DNA of 64,000 bases from Fictibacillus solisalsi (GCF_900103485.1 NZ_FNHW01000001.1:3183057-3247056), one strand, 5' to 3'; positions 25,207 through 34,677 are shown, counted from the first letter of the stretch. Numbers and translations are program-made. The notes: generated by a model not told the origin, from the letters alone.

Positions 25207-26319
25207 TTAATCATTCAATAGAATAGAAATTGCTGCTCCTTTTGCAGGAGAAAACCTTTCGCTGGTAAAGGTAACTTCTGTTTTCTCGAAGGCATATGGA
25301 AGGGTATGTTTTTGAGAAAATTCCAGCGTGTTGGTTCTGAATGGATCGAACATGTTATACGGAGAATCAATAATAATCTTTTGAGGATTGATCAAGTGAA
25401 TGACTTGAACCAGTGCGCGTCCCAATAATAGGCCGTATCTTGTGATTTCCTTATTCAGCCTACTATCATTTTGAATCATTTTCATCCAATCGTTCGTATG
25501 CACTTGATTTCCAATCTCTTGATTCGCATACTCCTTAAGAGCATTTAAACCTATCATTTGCTCCAAGCACCCGCGTTGTCCACATTTACAAAGCGGTCCT
25601 TCCGGGTCTACCGAAATATGTCCAATTTCACCGGCAGTCCAGCTATTCCCATTCACAATATGATCATTGATAATATAGGCGCCACCCACACCTTCGCTGA
25701 TTCGAATATAAAAATAGCTGGAAAGCGGACTCTCCTCTTTCAACATCCCTTCAGCTGCTATTTTTACACTGTTAAACACGGCAACAGGCTGGCTGACTAT
25801 ACGTTCTACCTCCTGTTTCAAGGGGATGTTCTTCCAATCCAGTTTAGAGGATTGGTACACATATCCTGTTTCCGGGTCAACAAGGCCCGGTATTCCTATG
25901 CCAATCCCTTTTGAGTTCGGAAAACGCTTCGAGAGCCGTTCAGCAAGCCGTATAAGCTCTTGCAACACATCCTGGTCAGAACTAACCCGTAATTCTCCTT
26001 CTTCTATTTCATTTAAACGAAAGTCCAGTACGACGTATTCCAGTTTATCTTGTTGAACAAGAAGTCCAATCGACTGAAAAGCATCCGGTACCAAGGTCAG
26101 CATGATTCTTGGCCTTCCTGCTCCATGAAGCTCTTTAATTCCCGATTCCGCCACAATGCCATCTTTTAAAAGCTGCTCGACAATTAACGAAATTGTATTC
26201 TTGCTCAAGCCAAGGCCTTGAGCAATTTCCAGCCGCGAACAAGGCTGATGCGCCCGAATGTAATCGAGAATTTTCTTTTGATTTTGTTCCCGTAAGACCG
26301 CGGTACCTTTGCTTTTCAT
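25207..26319 (-). CDS. ROK-family transcriptional repressor (NagC/XylR-like)
   Basis: 370 residues: N-terminal winged HTH (SRLEIAQGLGLSKNTISLIVEQLL) and a ROK sugar-binding body with the zinc motif GHISVDPEGPLCKCGQRGCLEQ. The catalytic Asp site of ROK kinases appears as VFNSVKIA instead of N-D, so kinase activity is unlikely. It is the last gene of the amino-sugar operon and presumably binds the operator near 33148-33177. TAGGAG precedes the ATG. Confidence 0.9.
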   Translation of the reverse strand: MKSKGTAVLREQNQKKILDYIRAHQPCSRLEIAQGLGLSKNTISLIVEQLLKDGIVAESGIKELHGAGRPRIMLTLVPDAFQSIGLLVQQDKLEYVVLDFRLNEIEEGELRVSSDQDVLQELIRLAERLSKRFPNSKGIGIGIPGLVDPETGYVYQSSKLDWKNIPLKQEVERIVSQPVAVFNSVKIAAEGMLKEESPLSSYFYIRISEGVGGAYIINDHIVNGNSWTAGEIGHISVDPEGPLCKCGQRGCLEQMIGLNALKEYANQEIGNQVHTNDWMKMIQNDSRLNKEITRYGLLLGRALVQVIHLINPQKIIIDSPYNMFDPFRTNTLEFSQKHTLPYAFEKTEVTFTSERFSPAKGAAISILLND

Positions 26320-26349
26320 TCTCAGACTCCTATATATTTAATCCAAATG

Positions 26350-27108
26350 CTATAATTTTTTGATTTTCCCTTTGAACCGCTCAATGAATTGTCCATTCCA
26401 CTCATCTCCGCCCGAGGCATTGCCACTCTTCCATATAGGGGGAGATACACCGTCCTTCGCCAGCATACCGATTGCTTCTGCGGCCATGGCATTGAGCAGA
26501 AACGCATTAGCGAAGGTTGAAATGGCTGCCACTTTCTGTTCAACGTTCCCTACCTCTAGTATAGCATCTCCTACTGGCACTTTACTGTCGAGAACGACAT
26601 CTACTAACTCATACAAATTCTTTTTTGATGGATGCCTTGCCGGGTGATCTTCCGGAGTTTCGTCCGCATGCTTTCTCGAGGTGACTCCAATTGTCCGTAT
26701 GCCCCGTTTCTTCGCTTCCAATGCCGCATCAATCGTTGCTGAATTAATACCATAAGCATTGATGATAATCAGCAGGTCTCCTTGCTGAAGCTCATAATCA
26801 TCCAATACGATACTGCTGTATCCCGGAGTCCTCTCTATCGCCATGGAACGCAATGCCCCGCTGCTTAACAAGGTCCCTTCATCCAAAATGGCACTCACAT
26901 GCATCAGGCCGCCGGCACGAAAAAAAAGCTCTTGTGACCCCAGATTGGAATGCCCTCCTGGACCATAGGCATAGACCAGTCGATCGTCTTTAATTTGGTC
27001 TGCGACCATCCGGGCAGCCTCTAGAATGGATTCACTTTCCTCATCATGAAGCTTCTTCAGATGGTTCGTTACTTGATCCAAATACTGAGTGCTTAACAGA
27101 CTGCTCAT
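26350..27108 (-). CDS. SIS-domain sugar-phosphate protein (UPF0309-like)
   Basis: 252 residues with a sugar-isomerase fold: LVYAYGPGGHSNLGSQELFFRAGG, DLLIIINAYGINSATIDAALEAKKRGIRTIGVTSR, and a long helical end. Members bind phosphosugars, and some act as isomerases or etherases; the reaction here is unknown. Its ATG overlaps the stop codon of nagA by one base, so translation is coupled. Confidence 0.8.
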   Translation of the reverse strand: MSSLLSTQYLDQVTNHLKKLHDEESESILEAARMVADQIKDDRLVYAYGPGGHSNLGSQELFFRAGGLMHVSAILDEGTLLSSGALRSMAIERTPGYSSIVLDDYELQQGDLLIIINAYGINSATIDAALEAKKRGIRTIGVTSRKHADETPEDHPARHPSKKNLYELVDVVLDSKVPVGDAILEVGNVEQKVAAISTFANAFLLNAMAAEAIGMLAKDGVSPPIWKSGNASGGDEWNGQFIERFKGKIKKL

Positions 27109-28265
27109 TATACATATGCCTCCCTATTCTTGTACATCTTTATCCCTCGTTTGTAAGTTTCTACAACCTCAATTCCCGCTGGAGTCCGGTGAAAAAGGAT
27201 AAAATCCGCTGGAGCTCCTGCAGCAATACCCATTTGTTGAGGGAGCTCTAGCAATGCAGCGGGATAAACGGATGCCATATCGATGGCTTTCGTGAGGTCG
27301 CATATTTCCTTTTTCAAGAGATGATTTATGCCCCAAAGTTGAGACTGGGCGGAACCCGCTAATAATTCAGGTTGATCCCGCATGGAAAGCCTGCCGGATG
27401 GATGGAGTTCTACTGCTCCCCCGATATGCAGGTCATATTTTCCAGAAGGCATCCCGGCTAATGAGACGCAATCACTAATGAGGATGGCTTTCTCTCCTTT
27501 CATCCTGATAAAAACCTTTAGCACAGAATCAGGCAAGTGAAAGCCATCAGCAATCATACTTGCCGATAAATGATCACTGGCCAGTTGCTCCCAGAGATAA
27601 TTAGGATGTCTCTTTAAGAAGAGATCCGCTCCGTTTCCAAGATGAGTGGACAACCGAGCCCCTGCTTTGACCGCTTCTTGAATTTGTTCAGGCTCTGCTG
27701 AGGTATGCCCAATGGATACAACAATGCCTTGAGACGTGCATTTTTTTATAAAATCAACGGAATTCGGCCATTCAGGTGATAGAGTTATAATGGAGATCCT
27801 TCCTCCTGATGCTTCCTGCCACTCAAGGAACTCCGTCCAGTCTGATCCTTTGACATACTGTTGATTATGAGCCCCTCTTGGACCATCTTTCGGAGATATA
27901 TAAGGGCCCTCCAGGTGAATTCCTGCCATCATACGGTTGATGACATCATCTTGTTCTGCTGCTTTACGGATTGCTTGTAATAAAGCAAGAATATGGTCAG
28001 GGCTGTTGGTGATGACCGTTGGGTAGAAAGTGGTTACTCCCTGACTCGCCAATGCACGGCATACCTGTTTAATCGACTCAAAATTCAGTGGTGGAGTATT
28101 GAAGTCCACTCCTCTATACCCATTGACTTGGAGGTCTATGAAGCCAGGCGCGATATAAGGTAAAGATTCTTCTGCAGGGTGAGGATTGACTGCTGAAAAT
28201 GTTCCATCTTCAATTGTTAAATCTATCGGGTGACCAGTTTTATAGTGAATTGCTTGTAATCCCAC
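27108..28265 (-). CDS. nagA: N-acetylglucosamine-6-phosphate deacetylase (NagA)
   Basis: Amidohydrolase of 385 residues that removes acetate from GlcNAc-6-P. Signatures: PGFIDLQVNGYRGVDF, MAGIHLEGPYISPKDGPRGAH, VSIGHTSAEPEQI, STHLGNGAD and ILISDCVSLAGM, which contains the catalytic Asp. Start is GTG at 28265, directly after the nagB stop. The product glucosamine-6-P goes to NagB. Confidence 0.94.
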   Translation of the reverse strand: MGLQAIHYKTGHPIDLTIEDGTFSAVNPHPAEESLPYIAPGFIDLQVNGYRGVDFNTPPLNFESIKQVCRALASQGVTTFYPTVITNSPDHILALLQAIRKAAEQDDVINRMMAGIHLEGPYISPKDGPRGAHNQQYVKGSDWTEFLEWQEASGGRISIITLSPEWPNSVDFIKKCTSQGIVVSIGHTSAEPEQIQEAVKAGARLSTHLGNGADLFLKRHPNYLWEQLASDHLSASMIADGFHLPDSVLKVFIRMKGEKAILISDCVSLAGMPSGKYDLHIGGAVELHPSGRLSMRDQPELLAGSAQSQLWGINHLLKKEICDLTKAIDMASVYPAALLELPQQMGIAAGAPADFILFHRTPAGIEVVETYKRGIKMYKNREAYV

Positions 28266-29039
28266 CTATTCACCACCACCATATGAGTCACTGTCCACGT
28301 AGAGGATGCAGTTTGGATGAGTTCGTAAAATGGATGCCGGGCAACGCTCAGAGATTTCTCCATTTAACGTCTGATGGACAGCAGTTGCTTTCGTTGGGCC
28401 AGGAACGACACAAAACAGATAGTGTCCTGATAACAAAGCAGGAATCGTTAACGTCAAAGCTGTTTTGGGCACGTCATCAAAGGCAGCGAAACAGCCATCA
28501 TTTACTTGCTGCTGTCTGCATGCTTCATCCAGTTCTACTTCTTTCATTGTTTCAGGGTCCTTAAAATCAGCAACTGGCGGATCATTAAAAGCAAGATGAC
28601 CATTCTCCCCGATTCCCAAACACACAATATCAATCGGCTTTTCATTGATTAGCTCAGCATAACGTCTGCATTCCTCATGAGATGGATTTGTTCCATTGAT
28701 TACGTAAGTCCGTTTAAAGGGAACTTTTGAAAAAATATGAGTTGTTAAAAAGTAACCAAAGCTTTGTGGTGAATCTTCAGCCAGACCAGCATACTCATCC
28801 ATATGAAAAGCGATCACCCGTGACCAGTCAATCGCAGGATTTTGGACCAATGCTTCTAGCAGTTCATTTTGTGAAGGAGCAGCTGCGAAAACCATTCTTA
28901 CTTCTGATTGTTTAGACAAAAGCTCTATTATTTTATCTGCAACATCTGACGCAGCCTCTTTCCCCATAGCTTCCCTGGCCAAAAATACTTTTACCTTCAA
29001 ATGATCAAACTGTTTAACAATTTCAGGGCTGTATTCCAT
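28266..29039 (-). CDS. nagB: Glucosamine-6-phosphate deaminase (NagB)
   Basis: 257 residues of the NagB/6-phosphogluconolactonase superfamily, converting glucosamine-6-P to fructose-6-P and ammonia. Motifs: MVFAAAPSQNELLEAL, VIAFHMDEYAGL with the active-site Asp, and CLGIGENGHLAFNDPPVADF. GAAGGGAG precedes the ATG, and the gene overlaps the ceramidase-like gene by 17 bases. It may be a NagB paralogue specific to this operon. Confidence 0.92.
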   Translation of the reverse strand: MEYSPEIVKQFDHLKVKVFLAREAMGKEAASDVADKIIELLSKQSEVRMVFAAAPSQNELLEALVQNPAIDWSRVIAFHMDEYAGLAEDSPQSFGYFLTTHIFSKVPFKRTYVINGTNPSHEECRRYAELINEKPIDIVCLGIGENGHLAFNDPPVADFKDPETMKEVELDEACRQQQVNDGCFAAFDDVPKTALTLTIPALLSGHYLFCVVPGPTKATAVHQTLNGEISERCPASILRTHPNCILYVDSDSYGGGE

Positions 29040-30330
29040 TAGATAACTGTTCTCCCTTCAGTATGAGTTCATCTATTCCTCGATAAATCTCCATTTCAAT
29101 TTCTTTTGAAAACGGAGAGGGCAATGCAAAGTAATAACAAGACTCAATCGCTTCATAGCCACCCTCGGAAATTTGGTTGGCTGTTGGTACATAGCCAATC
29201 ATCCCATTGCTGTAGGGAAGCGGTATAATTTTTCCCTCATATTTCTCTTTAAGTTGAAGTCCATATTCAGTCACCACTTCAGCATTAAAGGCAAGAAAGG
29301 ATAGACTCGAGCTAATCTTCCACAATGTCATTTGCAATGGGACCGTGTTACCTTGACCAAAGAACTTTTTCTGCACAGCCCTTTTCCATTCACTCTTCAT
29401 TTCAACAGGCTGTATTGTTTCTTCAAAACCATGCTGGTCATAAAATTCTAAACGAATCTCAGAGCTATGAACCTGAAACTCTTCTACTTCAACCCCGCTC
29501 CACTGACCATTTGTTAAAACCTCGTCAATTTTTTTTGCCAGCTTCATTCCCAATCGCTCGATGTCCTCCTGTTTGCCTCTGTAAAATTGCCCATCTTTGA
29601 TTAGAGCAGGCCGGATATCTCCACAGCATCCCTGTAGGTATCCTGCTACGAATCTCTGATTATACGATTCCTCAAGAACCGTCATCGCATGGCCCGGAAA
29701 CTCAGAGGATACCGCATTGTCACCTGTCGTGGTGGGGTGGCATGTATAATGCGTTAACAATGCTTTCATGTTTCCGGTTACTGTTAGAAACTGTAATAGA
29801 ATGACCTCAGAGTCTATCACACCGTCCGGATTGGGTGCCATCACGATTTTCCCATGATCTGACCGCCTTCTGTTCATACCAATGTGACAGTTGGTCGCTG
29901 CTCTTTTAATGGTAACGGCTTCTATATTATTTCTTGCTGATTCGATTGCTTCCCGTAATTGCAGCTTCAGAAACCTTAAGTAGTGTTCATCCGCCTTGCC
30001 CAGGTAAGCAGTAAAATGACTGCTGGTTTGAGGCCCGGAATGATTATGGGTCGCATGTAAAATGATGGCATCCGACTCAATCCCCCACTCTTTTTTTATT
30101 TCTTTTTTGAGAAGCGATACATAGTCCGATCCCCACCAGATTAAGTCGCCAATTAACAGCACACCATGCTTCGTTTCTTCCTTTCCTTGATGCCAGGAAA
30201 AGTAAAATGTCCGTAAGTTTAACCGCGACTTCACCTCCTCAAAGGGAGTTTGTCTATGGGCATATCCAGCAAGTTCAATGGGATGCTCAGGTGTGATATC
30301 TACTGTTGATGTTCCAAGAAACAACTGCAA
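29023..30330 (-). CDS. Neutral/alkaline ceramidase N-terminal-domain-like protein
   Basis: 435 residues. DITPEHPIELAGYA and LHATHNHSGPQT are hallmarks of the neutral ceramidase amidase domain, with histidines for zinc, and THYTCHPTTTG and LQGCCGDIRP follow. No signal peptide is present, so it acts inside the cell. In a sugar operon it more likely hydrolyses an amide of an amino sugar or glycoside than a ceramide (inference). Start is TTG at 30330 after GGGGAG; TTG at 30324 is an alternative. Confidence 0.8.
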   Translation of the reverse strand: MQLFLGTSTVDITPEHPIELAGYAHRQTPFEEVKSRLNLRTFYFSWHQGKEETKHGVLLIGDLIWWGSDYVSLLKKEIKKEWGIESDAIILHATHNHSGPQTSSHFTAYLGKADEHYLRFLKLQLREAIESARNNIEAVTIKRAATNCHIGMNRRRSDHGKIVMAPNPDGVIDSEVILLQFLTVTGNMKALLTHYTCHPTTTGDNAVSSEFPGHAMTVLEESYNQRFVAGYLQGCCGDIRPALIKDGQFYRGKQEDIERLGMKLAKKIDEVLTNGQWSGVEVEEFQVHSSEIRLEFYDQHGFEETIQPVEMKSEWKRAVQKKFFGQGNTVPLQMTLWKISSSLSFLAFNAEVVTEYGLQLKEKYEGKIIPLPYSNGMIGYVPTANQISEGGYEAIESCYYFALPSPFSKEIEMEIYRGIDELILKGEQLSNGIQP

Positions 30331-30336
30331 CCTCGA

Positions 30337-31599
30337 TCACTCCCCGCCATGCTGCTTTTGGAGCAGTTCGATCATTAATAAAAAATTACGCAAAATATGA
30401 TAAGGATCCTTCACCGGCAGAGCGACCTGCTTATTGATAGGAATACCCTTGCGATCCCTGATCTGGATCCACTCTCCTATTTCTTGATTCTTGTTAGGAA
30501 ACGTCTGAAAGACATATTCCTGAATTCGATAAAACCAGTCCTCAAACGCGGGGTTCCTCGTATAGCAAAACGCATAAAGTGTGGCATACAACGCCTCGGA
30601 ATGAGGCCACCAAAGCTTCGTATCCCACGTCTCTTCAATCAGCCTTTCGTATTCTGTACCCGTTCTCCGCCCTTTTGGCTTTCCTCCATCCGCATCAATA
30701 AACCGGTAAAGGCCTCCATATTCATGGTCCCAGCCTTCCTCTAGTAACGTTAATATGGACGTGCATGCGTCTTCCATCGTTTTTTTATCGTTCCTTTTTT
30801 CGGCCAGTACCATCACAAACCACATGCATTCAATCCCATGTCCGGGGTTTCGGTGCCGGTATAAAAGTGTATCCTGTAATCGTTCTTGATCTGTCTTTAA
30901 TTCTTGAATCGTCCCGTCCTTCCTCCGAAATGTATCCGTCACTTCCATCATGAACCCTGCCGCTCGCTGCTCAAGGGATGATGCATCTGGACTTCCGAGC
31001 TGCTCTGCTGATTCTGCCAGCTCCTGAGCCACATTTAAGAGGATCATCGGAAACGAATGGGAAGAGAACCCCTGGGGAACAGGATAGGGTTCACTCCTCA
31101 CCTTTCCCATGTCCAACCGATTCAAGAGATGGTTAAACGTGTTTATAGCTTCCGTTAGTATTCCTTTGTTACGTGTGGCTCTGCTGTATTCGGAAAGACC
31201 GAGTATGACGAAACAATCTGCAAAGAAACTCGTATCATACCCCTCTCCTGCTATACTTTCCTTCTTTTTTCCGTCTTCCGTTAGCAAAAAAGCACAGTTT
31301 CCATTCTCCAAAAAAGCATTTCCCCTCAGGAATTCGTATGTTTTTTCTGCATGCTGCAGGAAAAATTCCTGATTTCCATTCATCAGGCCTTTTTTCATCA
31401 TCCGATACAGCCGGCTCTCTATCCATAAGAATCTTCCTTGTGACCAGGTATACTTATCCCGTGAAAGAAGGGTATCCCCCTTGTTGTTAAAGCATGTGTA
31501 GACTCCGCCGTAAATATGGTCCATCGCTTTTTCCCAAAACGGCAGCAAGGAGGTTTGGACATGTCGCTCGGTATTCTTTAATAGCTCGTTAAAATTCAT
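30337..31599 (-). CDS. AGE-family sugar epimerase/isomerase
   Basis: 420 residues with the (alpha/alpha)6 barrel pattern of N-acylglucosamine 2-epimerases: WSQGRFLWIESRLYRMM, GHGIECMWFVMVLAEK and LWWPHSEALYATLYAF. It would interconvert GlcNAc and ManNAc or a similar free sugar pair in the cytoplasm. AAGGAGAG lies just before the ATG. It follows the transporter gene, suggesting it acts on newly imported unphosphorylated sugar. Confidence 0.85.
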   Translation of the reverse strand: MNFNELLKNTERHVQTSLLPFWEKAMDHIYGGVYTCFNNKGDTLLSRDKYTWSQGRFLWIESRLYRMMKKGLMNGNQEFFLQHAEKTYEFLRGNAFLENGNCAFLLTEDGKKKESIAGEGYDTSFFADCFVILGLSEYSRATRNKGILTEAINTFNHLLNRLDMGKVRSEPYPVPQGFSSHSFPMILLNVAQELAESAEQLGSPDASSLEQRAAGFMMEVTDTFRRKDGTIQELKTDQERLQDTLLYRHRNPGHGIECMWFVMVLAEKRNDKKTMEDACTSILTLLEEGWDHEYGGLYRFIDADGGKPKGRRTGTEYERLIEETWDTKLWWPHSEALYATLYAFCYTRNPAFEDWFYRIQEYVFQTFPNKNQEIGEWIQIRDRKGIPINKQVALPVKDPYHILRNFLLMIELLQKQHGGE

Positions 31600-31622
31600 G
31601 TTTCTCTCCTTTTTTATCCCTC

Positions 31623-33131
31623 TTATAAGGCGAGATCACTTCCATCTCCAGTTTTATCTTTTTCCTTACCGTTTAAGGAGGCCAATAAATCACCTACATC
31701 TGATGACACTGGCTGATTACGGTTTAGCCAGCCCACTGCGCTATAGGTAATAAATGAAATGAGGACAGGTGTACCTACCTGAACCGCTAAAGATACGTCG
31801 AGACCATAATTCACCACAACAAATCCAGCAAGCCCCGCTGCAATGGAAACAATAGCTGCGACCGGACCACAATGCTTAAATGCAGGAAGAAGTCCAAACA
31901 GCATAGGAATGGAAACCGGACCTACCAGTGCGGCAAACCATGTGATTAATAATCCGATGACGCCTCCGAACATGTCAGAATTAATAGCGACTACCAGTGT
32001 TAAAGCAGTGAATAGGAGTGTTGTAATCCGGGCGATTTTTAAAGCCCGTTTTTGGGACATCCCGACAAACCGTTTAGACATAACAGGCAGAATATCACGG
32101 GTAATAACCGAAGCAATGGTGTTCGAATCAGAGGATGTCATGGACATGGTGGCCGCAAATAATGAAGCAAGAACAAGACCGACCAATCCTTGTGGGAGTA
32201 GTTCTTGGGTGAGAAGAGCATAAGATTGTGTAGGATCTTTTAAGTTCGGCAGGATCAGCGGGGCTGCCCACATTGGGAAAAACAAAATGATCGGCCAAAC
32301 GAGATAAAGAATAGCGGAAAGCAAGGATGACTTTTTGGCCTCTTTGCCAGAAGGAGAGGAAATAAAGCGTGTCGCCAAATTCCACGTCCCCCCGTTATAG
32401 CTGAGCAGTACGATAAAGGCGTAAATGATAACGTATCCGGCCGTATAGGGTTCCCTGAAAGGATCACTGTTTGCTGCCGGAAGCTGATCCCATATCCCCG
32501 TAAAGGAACTCGGTCCGCCAAGTTTTATCATGACCACAATAAACATAACGATCCCGCCAAGAAGCTGAACGACAAATTGGACAAAGTCATTTAGCACATC
32601 TGCCCACAATCCCCCAACCGTAATATAGACAAGAGAAATCAATCCAGAGATTAATACACCTGTCATAATAGGAATCCCCGTAAACACATTTAGGAGAATA
32701 CCAATTGCCGCCCATTTGGCACCAACATCGAATAGCTTGAGCAGTACTCCGCTCCAGGCAATGACTTGCTGTGTCGGGATGTTATACCGGAGTGCTAAAT
32801 ACTCAGTGGGTGACTCAATGTTCAAGGTGGATCGGAGCCGGGACCAGCGGGGTGCAAATAAATACGCACCAATCGTACAGGCTACGAAAATGGGGAGCGC
32901 CCACCAAAAATAAAGACTGACTCCTTGTGTATAAGCTAATCCTGCATACGCCACAAATACAGCACCACTATGGCCCGATACGTGATGAGAAATTCCCGAT
33001 AACCACCAGGGCATTTTCCCGCCTGCGACAAAATAGTCCTCGGATCCTTTGACCATTTTGAATGACCAGAATCCAATAATGAGCATGACAATAAAAAACA
33101 AACCTAAGACCAACCAATCCAAAAAATGCAT
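31623..33131 (-). CDS. Sodium:solute symporter family transporter
   Basis: 502 residues and about 13-14 membrane segments. SSS features are VKGSEDYFVAGGKMPWWLSG at the start, SPTEYLALRYNIP and ATMSMTSSDSNTIASVITRDILP, near the sodium site. As first gene of the amino-sugar operon it probably imports the sugar or glycoside with Na+. The minus-strand promoter at 33182-33210 and the operator at 33148-33177 directly precede it. SD AGAAGGGGG. Confidence 0.9.
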   Translation of the reverse strand: MHFLDWLVLGLFFIVMLIIGFWSFKMVKGSEDYFVAGGKMPWWLSGISHHVSGHSGAVFVAYAGLAYTQGVSLYFWWALPIFVACTIGAYLFAPRWSRLRSTLNIESPTEYLALRYNIPTQQVIAWSGVLLKLFDVGAKWAAIGILLNVFTGIPIMTGVLISGLISLVYITVGGLWADVLNDFVQFVVQLLGGIVMFIVVMIKLGGPSSFTGIWDQLPAANSDPFREPYTAGYVIIYAFIVLLSYNGGTWNLATRFISSPSGKEAKKSSLLSAILYLVWPIILFFPMWAAPLILPNLKDPTQSYALLTQELLPQGLVGLVLASLFAATMSMTSSDSNTIASVITRDILPVMSKRFVGMSQKRALKIARITTLLFTALTLVVAINSDMFGGVIGLLITWFAALVGPVSIPMLFGLLPAFKHCGPVAAIVSIAAGLAGFVVVNYGLDVSLAVQVGTPVLISFITYSAVGWLNRNQPVSSDVGDLLASLNGKEKDKTGDGSDLAL

Positions 33132-33147
33132 TCCCTAACCCCCTTCT

Positions 33148-33177
33148 ACTAATTAATCCTAGTCTATGACTAATTAA
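33148..33177 (-). promoter_or_regulatory. ROK operator candidate of the amino-sugar operon
   Basis: Direct repeats ACTAATTAA at 33148-33156 and 33169-33177 are exactly 21 bases apart, and CTAGTC-TAT-GACTAA (33159-33173) is a near-perfect dyad. All lie at the expected transcription start of the SSS operon. Binding by the ROK protein at 25207 is inferred. Confidence 0.6.
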
Positions 33178-33181
33178 AGTT

Positions 33182-33210
33182 AAAATATCACCAACGAGTT
33201 TCATTGTCAA
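33182..33210 (-). promoter_or_regulatory. Sigma-A promoter of the amino-sugar operon
   Basis: On the minus strand TTGACA (33210-33205), 17-base spacer, TATTTT (33187-33182). Confidence 0.75.
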
Positions 33211-33368
33211 CAATATTCTGATAATTTAATGTGTAAATGCCGTTCTATCCCTTGTCATGTCCAAAAATCTTGAAAGGTTACTCTAAAAAATTTTAAAAGC
33301 GATGCCTCCTTTTCCCCCTTTTTCTCTATTTAAAGAGTGAAGACCTTTATATAGAGAGGAAGAGCCAC

Positions 33369-33695
33369 ATGTTGCCTGGAAAGATTACGAATTTTAAAAC
33401 CTTGAATGACAAACACTTTTTAGAGGTACATGGAGAGAAGTTTACGAAGGGGGAGTTGATCGTCTTTCACCAGCTCACACGGTATAGTGTCAAAGTCATT
33501 GGTGTATGCAATGCAAGAAAGTTTGGCGTCATCTCCATCCACCACACCATCCGGAACCAGGGCGGGTATGCCCACAACATTTTTGTGTTCCATCGTTTTG
33601 ACAGACCGCTTCCACACAAATTGATGGGTCAGCAAAGTCCTCTACCCCCTTGCAGCTCTGGGAAAAATCCCGACATTTCAGTTCCGGAAACTTAA
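33369..33695 (+). CDS. Hypothetical protein
   Basis: 108 residues, basic, no family recognised. The first 75 residues look protein-like (ELIVFHQLTRYSVKVIGVCNARKFGVISIHH), while the end is rich in Pro and Ser and may be unreliable. AGAGGAAGAG precedes the ATG. A 71-residue minus-strand frame overlaps it, so the strand is not fully certain. Confidence 0.4.
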   Translation: MLPGKITNFKTLNDKHFLEVHGEKFTKGELIVFHQLTRYSVKVIGVCNARKFGVISIHHTIRNQGGYAHNIFVFHRFDRPLPHKLMGQQSPLPPCSSGKNPDISVPET

Positions 33696-33703
33696 AAACC
33701 TCT

Positions 33704-34147
33704 TTATTTGTATGTACCATTCAAGTAGGTGGAAAACCCAATATAGAAAGTTTGTAGCTTAGGAAAGGGGTTCTTACGATCTTCAGAAGATTTTACGGGA
33801 GGAGAATAGGCATTTATAATTTGCTTGGCATGAAATATAGACATTCTCTCTTTGGGATTACGGAAACTAGAATCATATTCTAACACCTTCAATGTTCTTC
33901 GATCTTCTTTCGTGGAGGGCAGATGAAAGAAGAAATCTTCAATTCTGATGAGTACATCCAACCGCTGCAAGGCTCTTTCCGGGTTGGTTGAATAATGCAG
34001 TCCTACTTTCTCAGCTCGTCCTTCTTTCAGCAGCTGCTCGATCGCCCTATTCTTGAAGGAATAAAGGACAGGCGCATTTTTCGCATGGTTGTTGATAACA
34101 TAGATCGCAATAGCAATTTCTCGAATTGTTATTTCCCTCATCTCCAT
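33704..34147 (-). CDS. YkyB-family protein
   Basis: About 147 residues. It matches the Bacillus YkyB family: IYVINNHAKNAPVLYSFKNRAIEQLL, KVGLHYSTNPERALQRLDVLIRIEDFFFHLP and SSFRNPKERMS. The function of the family is unknown. The start is uncertain: ATG 34147 fits the family N-terminus but has a poor ribosome site, and a frame from GTG 34201 adds 18 residues. A 9-bp inverted repeat (34159-34167 with 34192-34200) and a direct repeat CCATTCTTAA lie just upstream. Confidence 0.8.
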   Translation of the reverse strand: MEMREITIREIAIAIYVINNHAKNAPVLYSFKNRAIEQLLKEGRAEKVGLHYSTNPERALQRLDVLIRIEDFFFHLPSTKEDRRTLKVLEYDSSFRNPKERMSIFHAKQIINAYSPPVKSSEDRKNPFPKLQTFYIGFSTYLNGTYK

Positions 34148-34230
34148 TCTTAAATACGTGAGAAAGCATCCATTCTTAATGAAATATCGGCGCTTTCTCA
34201 CTCTTCTTTAGCTTGTAGGCTTGCTTTTTT

Positions 34231-34653
34231 TTACATGGACGACTCTTGGCTTCTCGCTTTAAATTGCTTTAGCAGCACATACACCGAAATGATTCCCATC
34301 GTATCAATAATTACATCATAAAGCCGACCATCCCGCCCAAAATACAGCTGCATTACCTCGGTAAAAACAGCAAATCCAAAGGACAAGACCACTGCCCTCC
34401 CATGCTTTCCTAACCAGGCAAAGAGCAAAACATCAAGGATGGCAAACCCTAAAAAGTGGCCGGTTTTAATGAGAATAAAGTTAGGATGAATCATGGTAAT
34501 GTCTGAGAAACTAAAAAAGTGAGAGAAGTCAGGTGATGTCAGTCTAAATTCAATAATCCGGCTGCCCAACAGTGCTTCAAGATTGTCCGTAAAGGTATGA
34601 ATACCAAGGAAAAGGGTCCAGGCAACAACGATAAGAAATTTACATGTCTTCAT
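34231..34653 (-). CDS. VanZ-family membrane protein
   Basis: 140 residues with about four membrane segments. VanZ-type signature: KTGHFLGFAILDVLLFAWLG, then FTEVMQLYFGRDGRLYDVIIDTMG. VanZ homologues give low-level glycopeptide resistance or have unknown envelope roles. It is 24 bases downstream of galE on the same strand, so it may be the last gene transcribed with the exopolysaccharide cluster. Confidence 0.85.
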   Translation of the reverse strand: MKTCKFLIVVAWTLFLGIHTFTDNLEALLGSRIIEFRLTSPDFSHFFSFSDITMIHPNFILIKTGHFLGFAILDVLLFAWLGKHGRAVVLSFGFAVFTEVMQLYFGRDGRLYDVIIDTMGIISVYVLLKQFKARSQESSM

Positions 34654-34677
34654 ACTTCATTTATATCCATATAAACT

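Noticed and set aside
33420-33635. 71-residue minus-strand frame opposite the 33369 gene
   Set aside because: Its ribosome site is poor compared with the plus-strand frame; kept only as a doubt on that gene.
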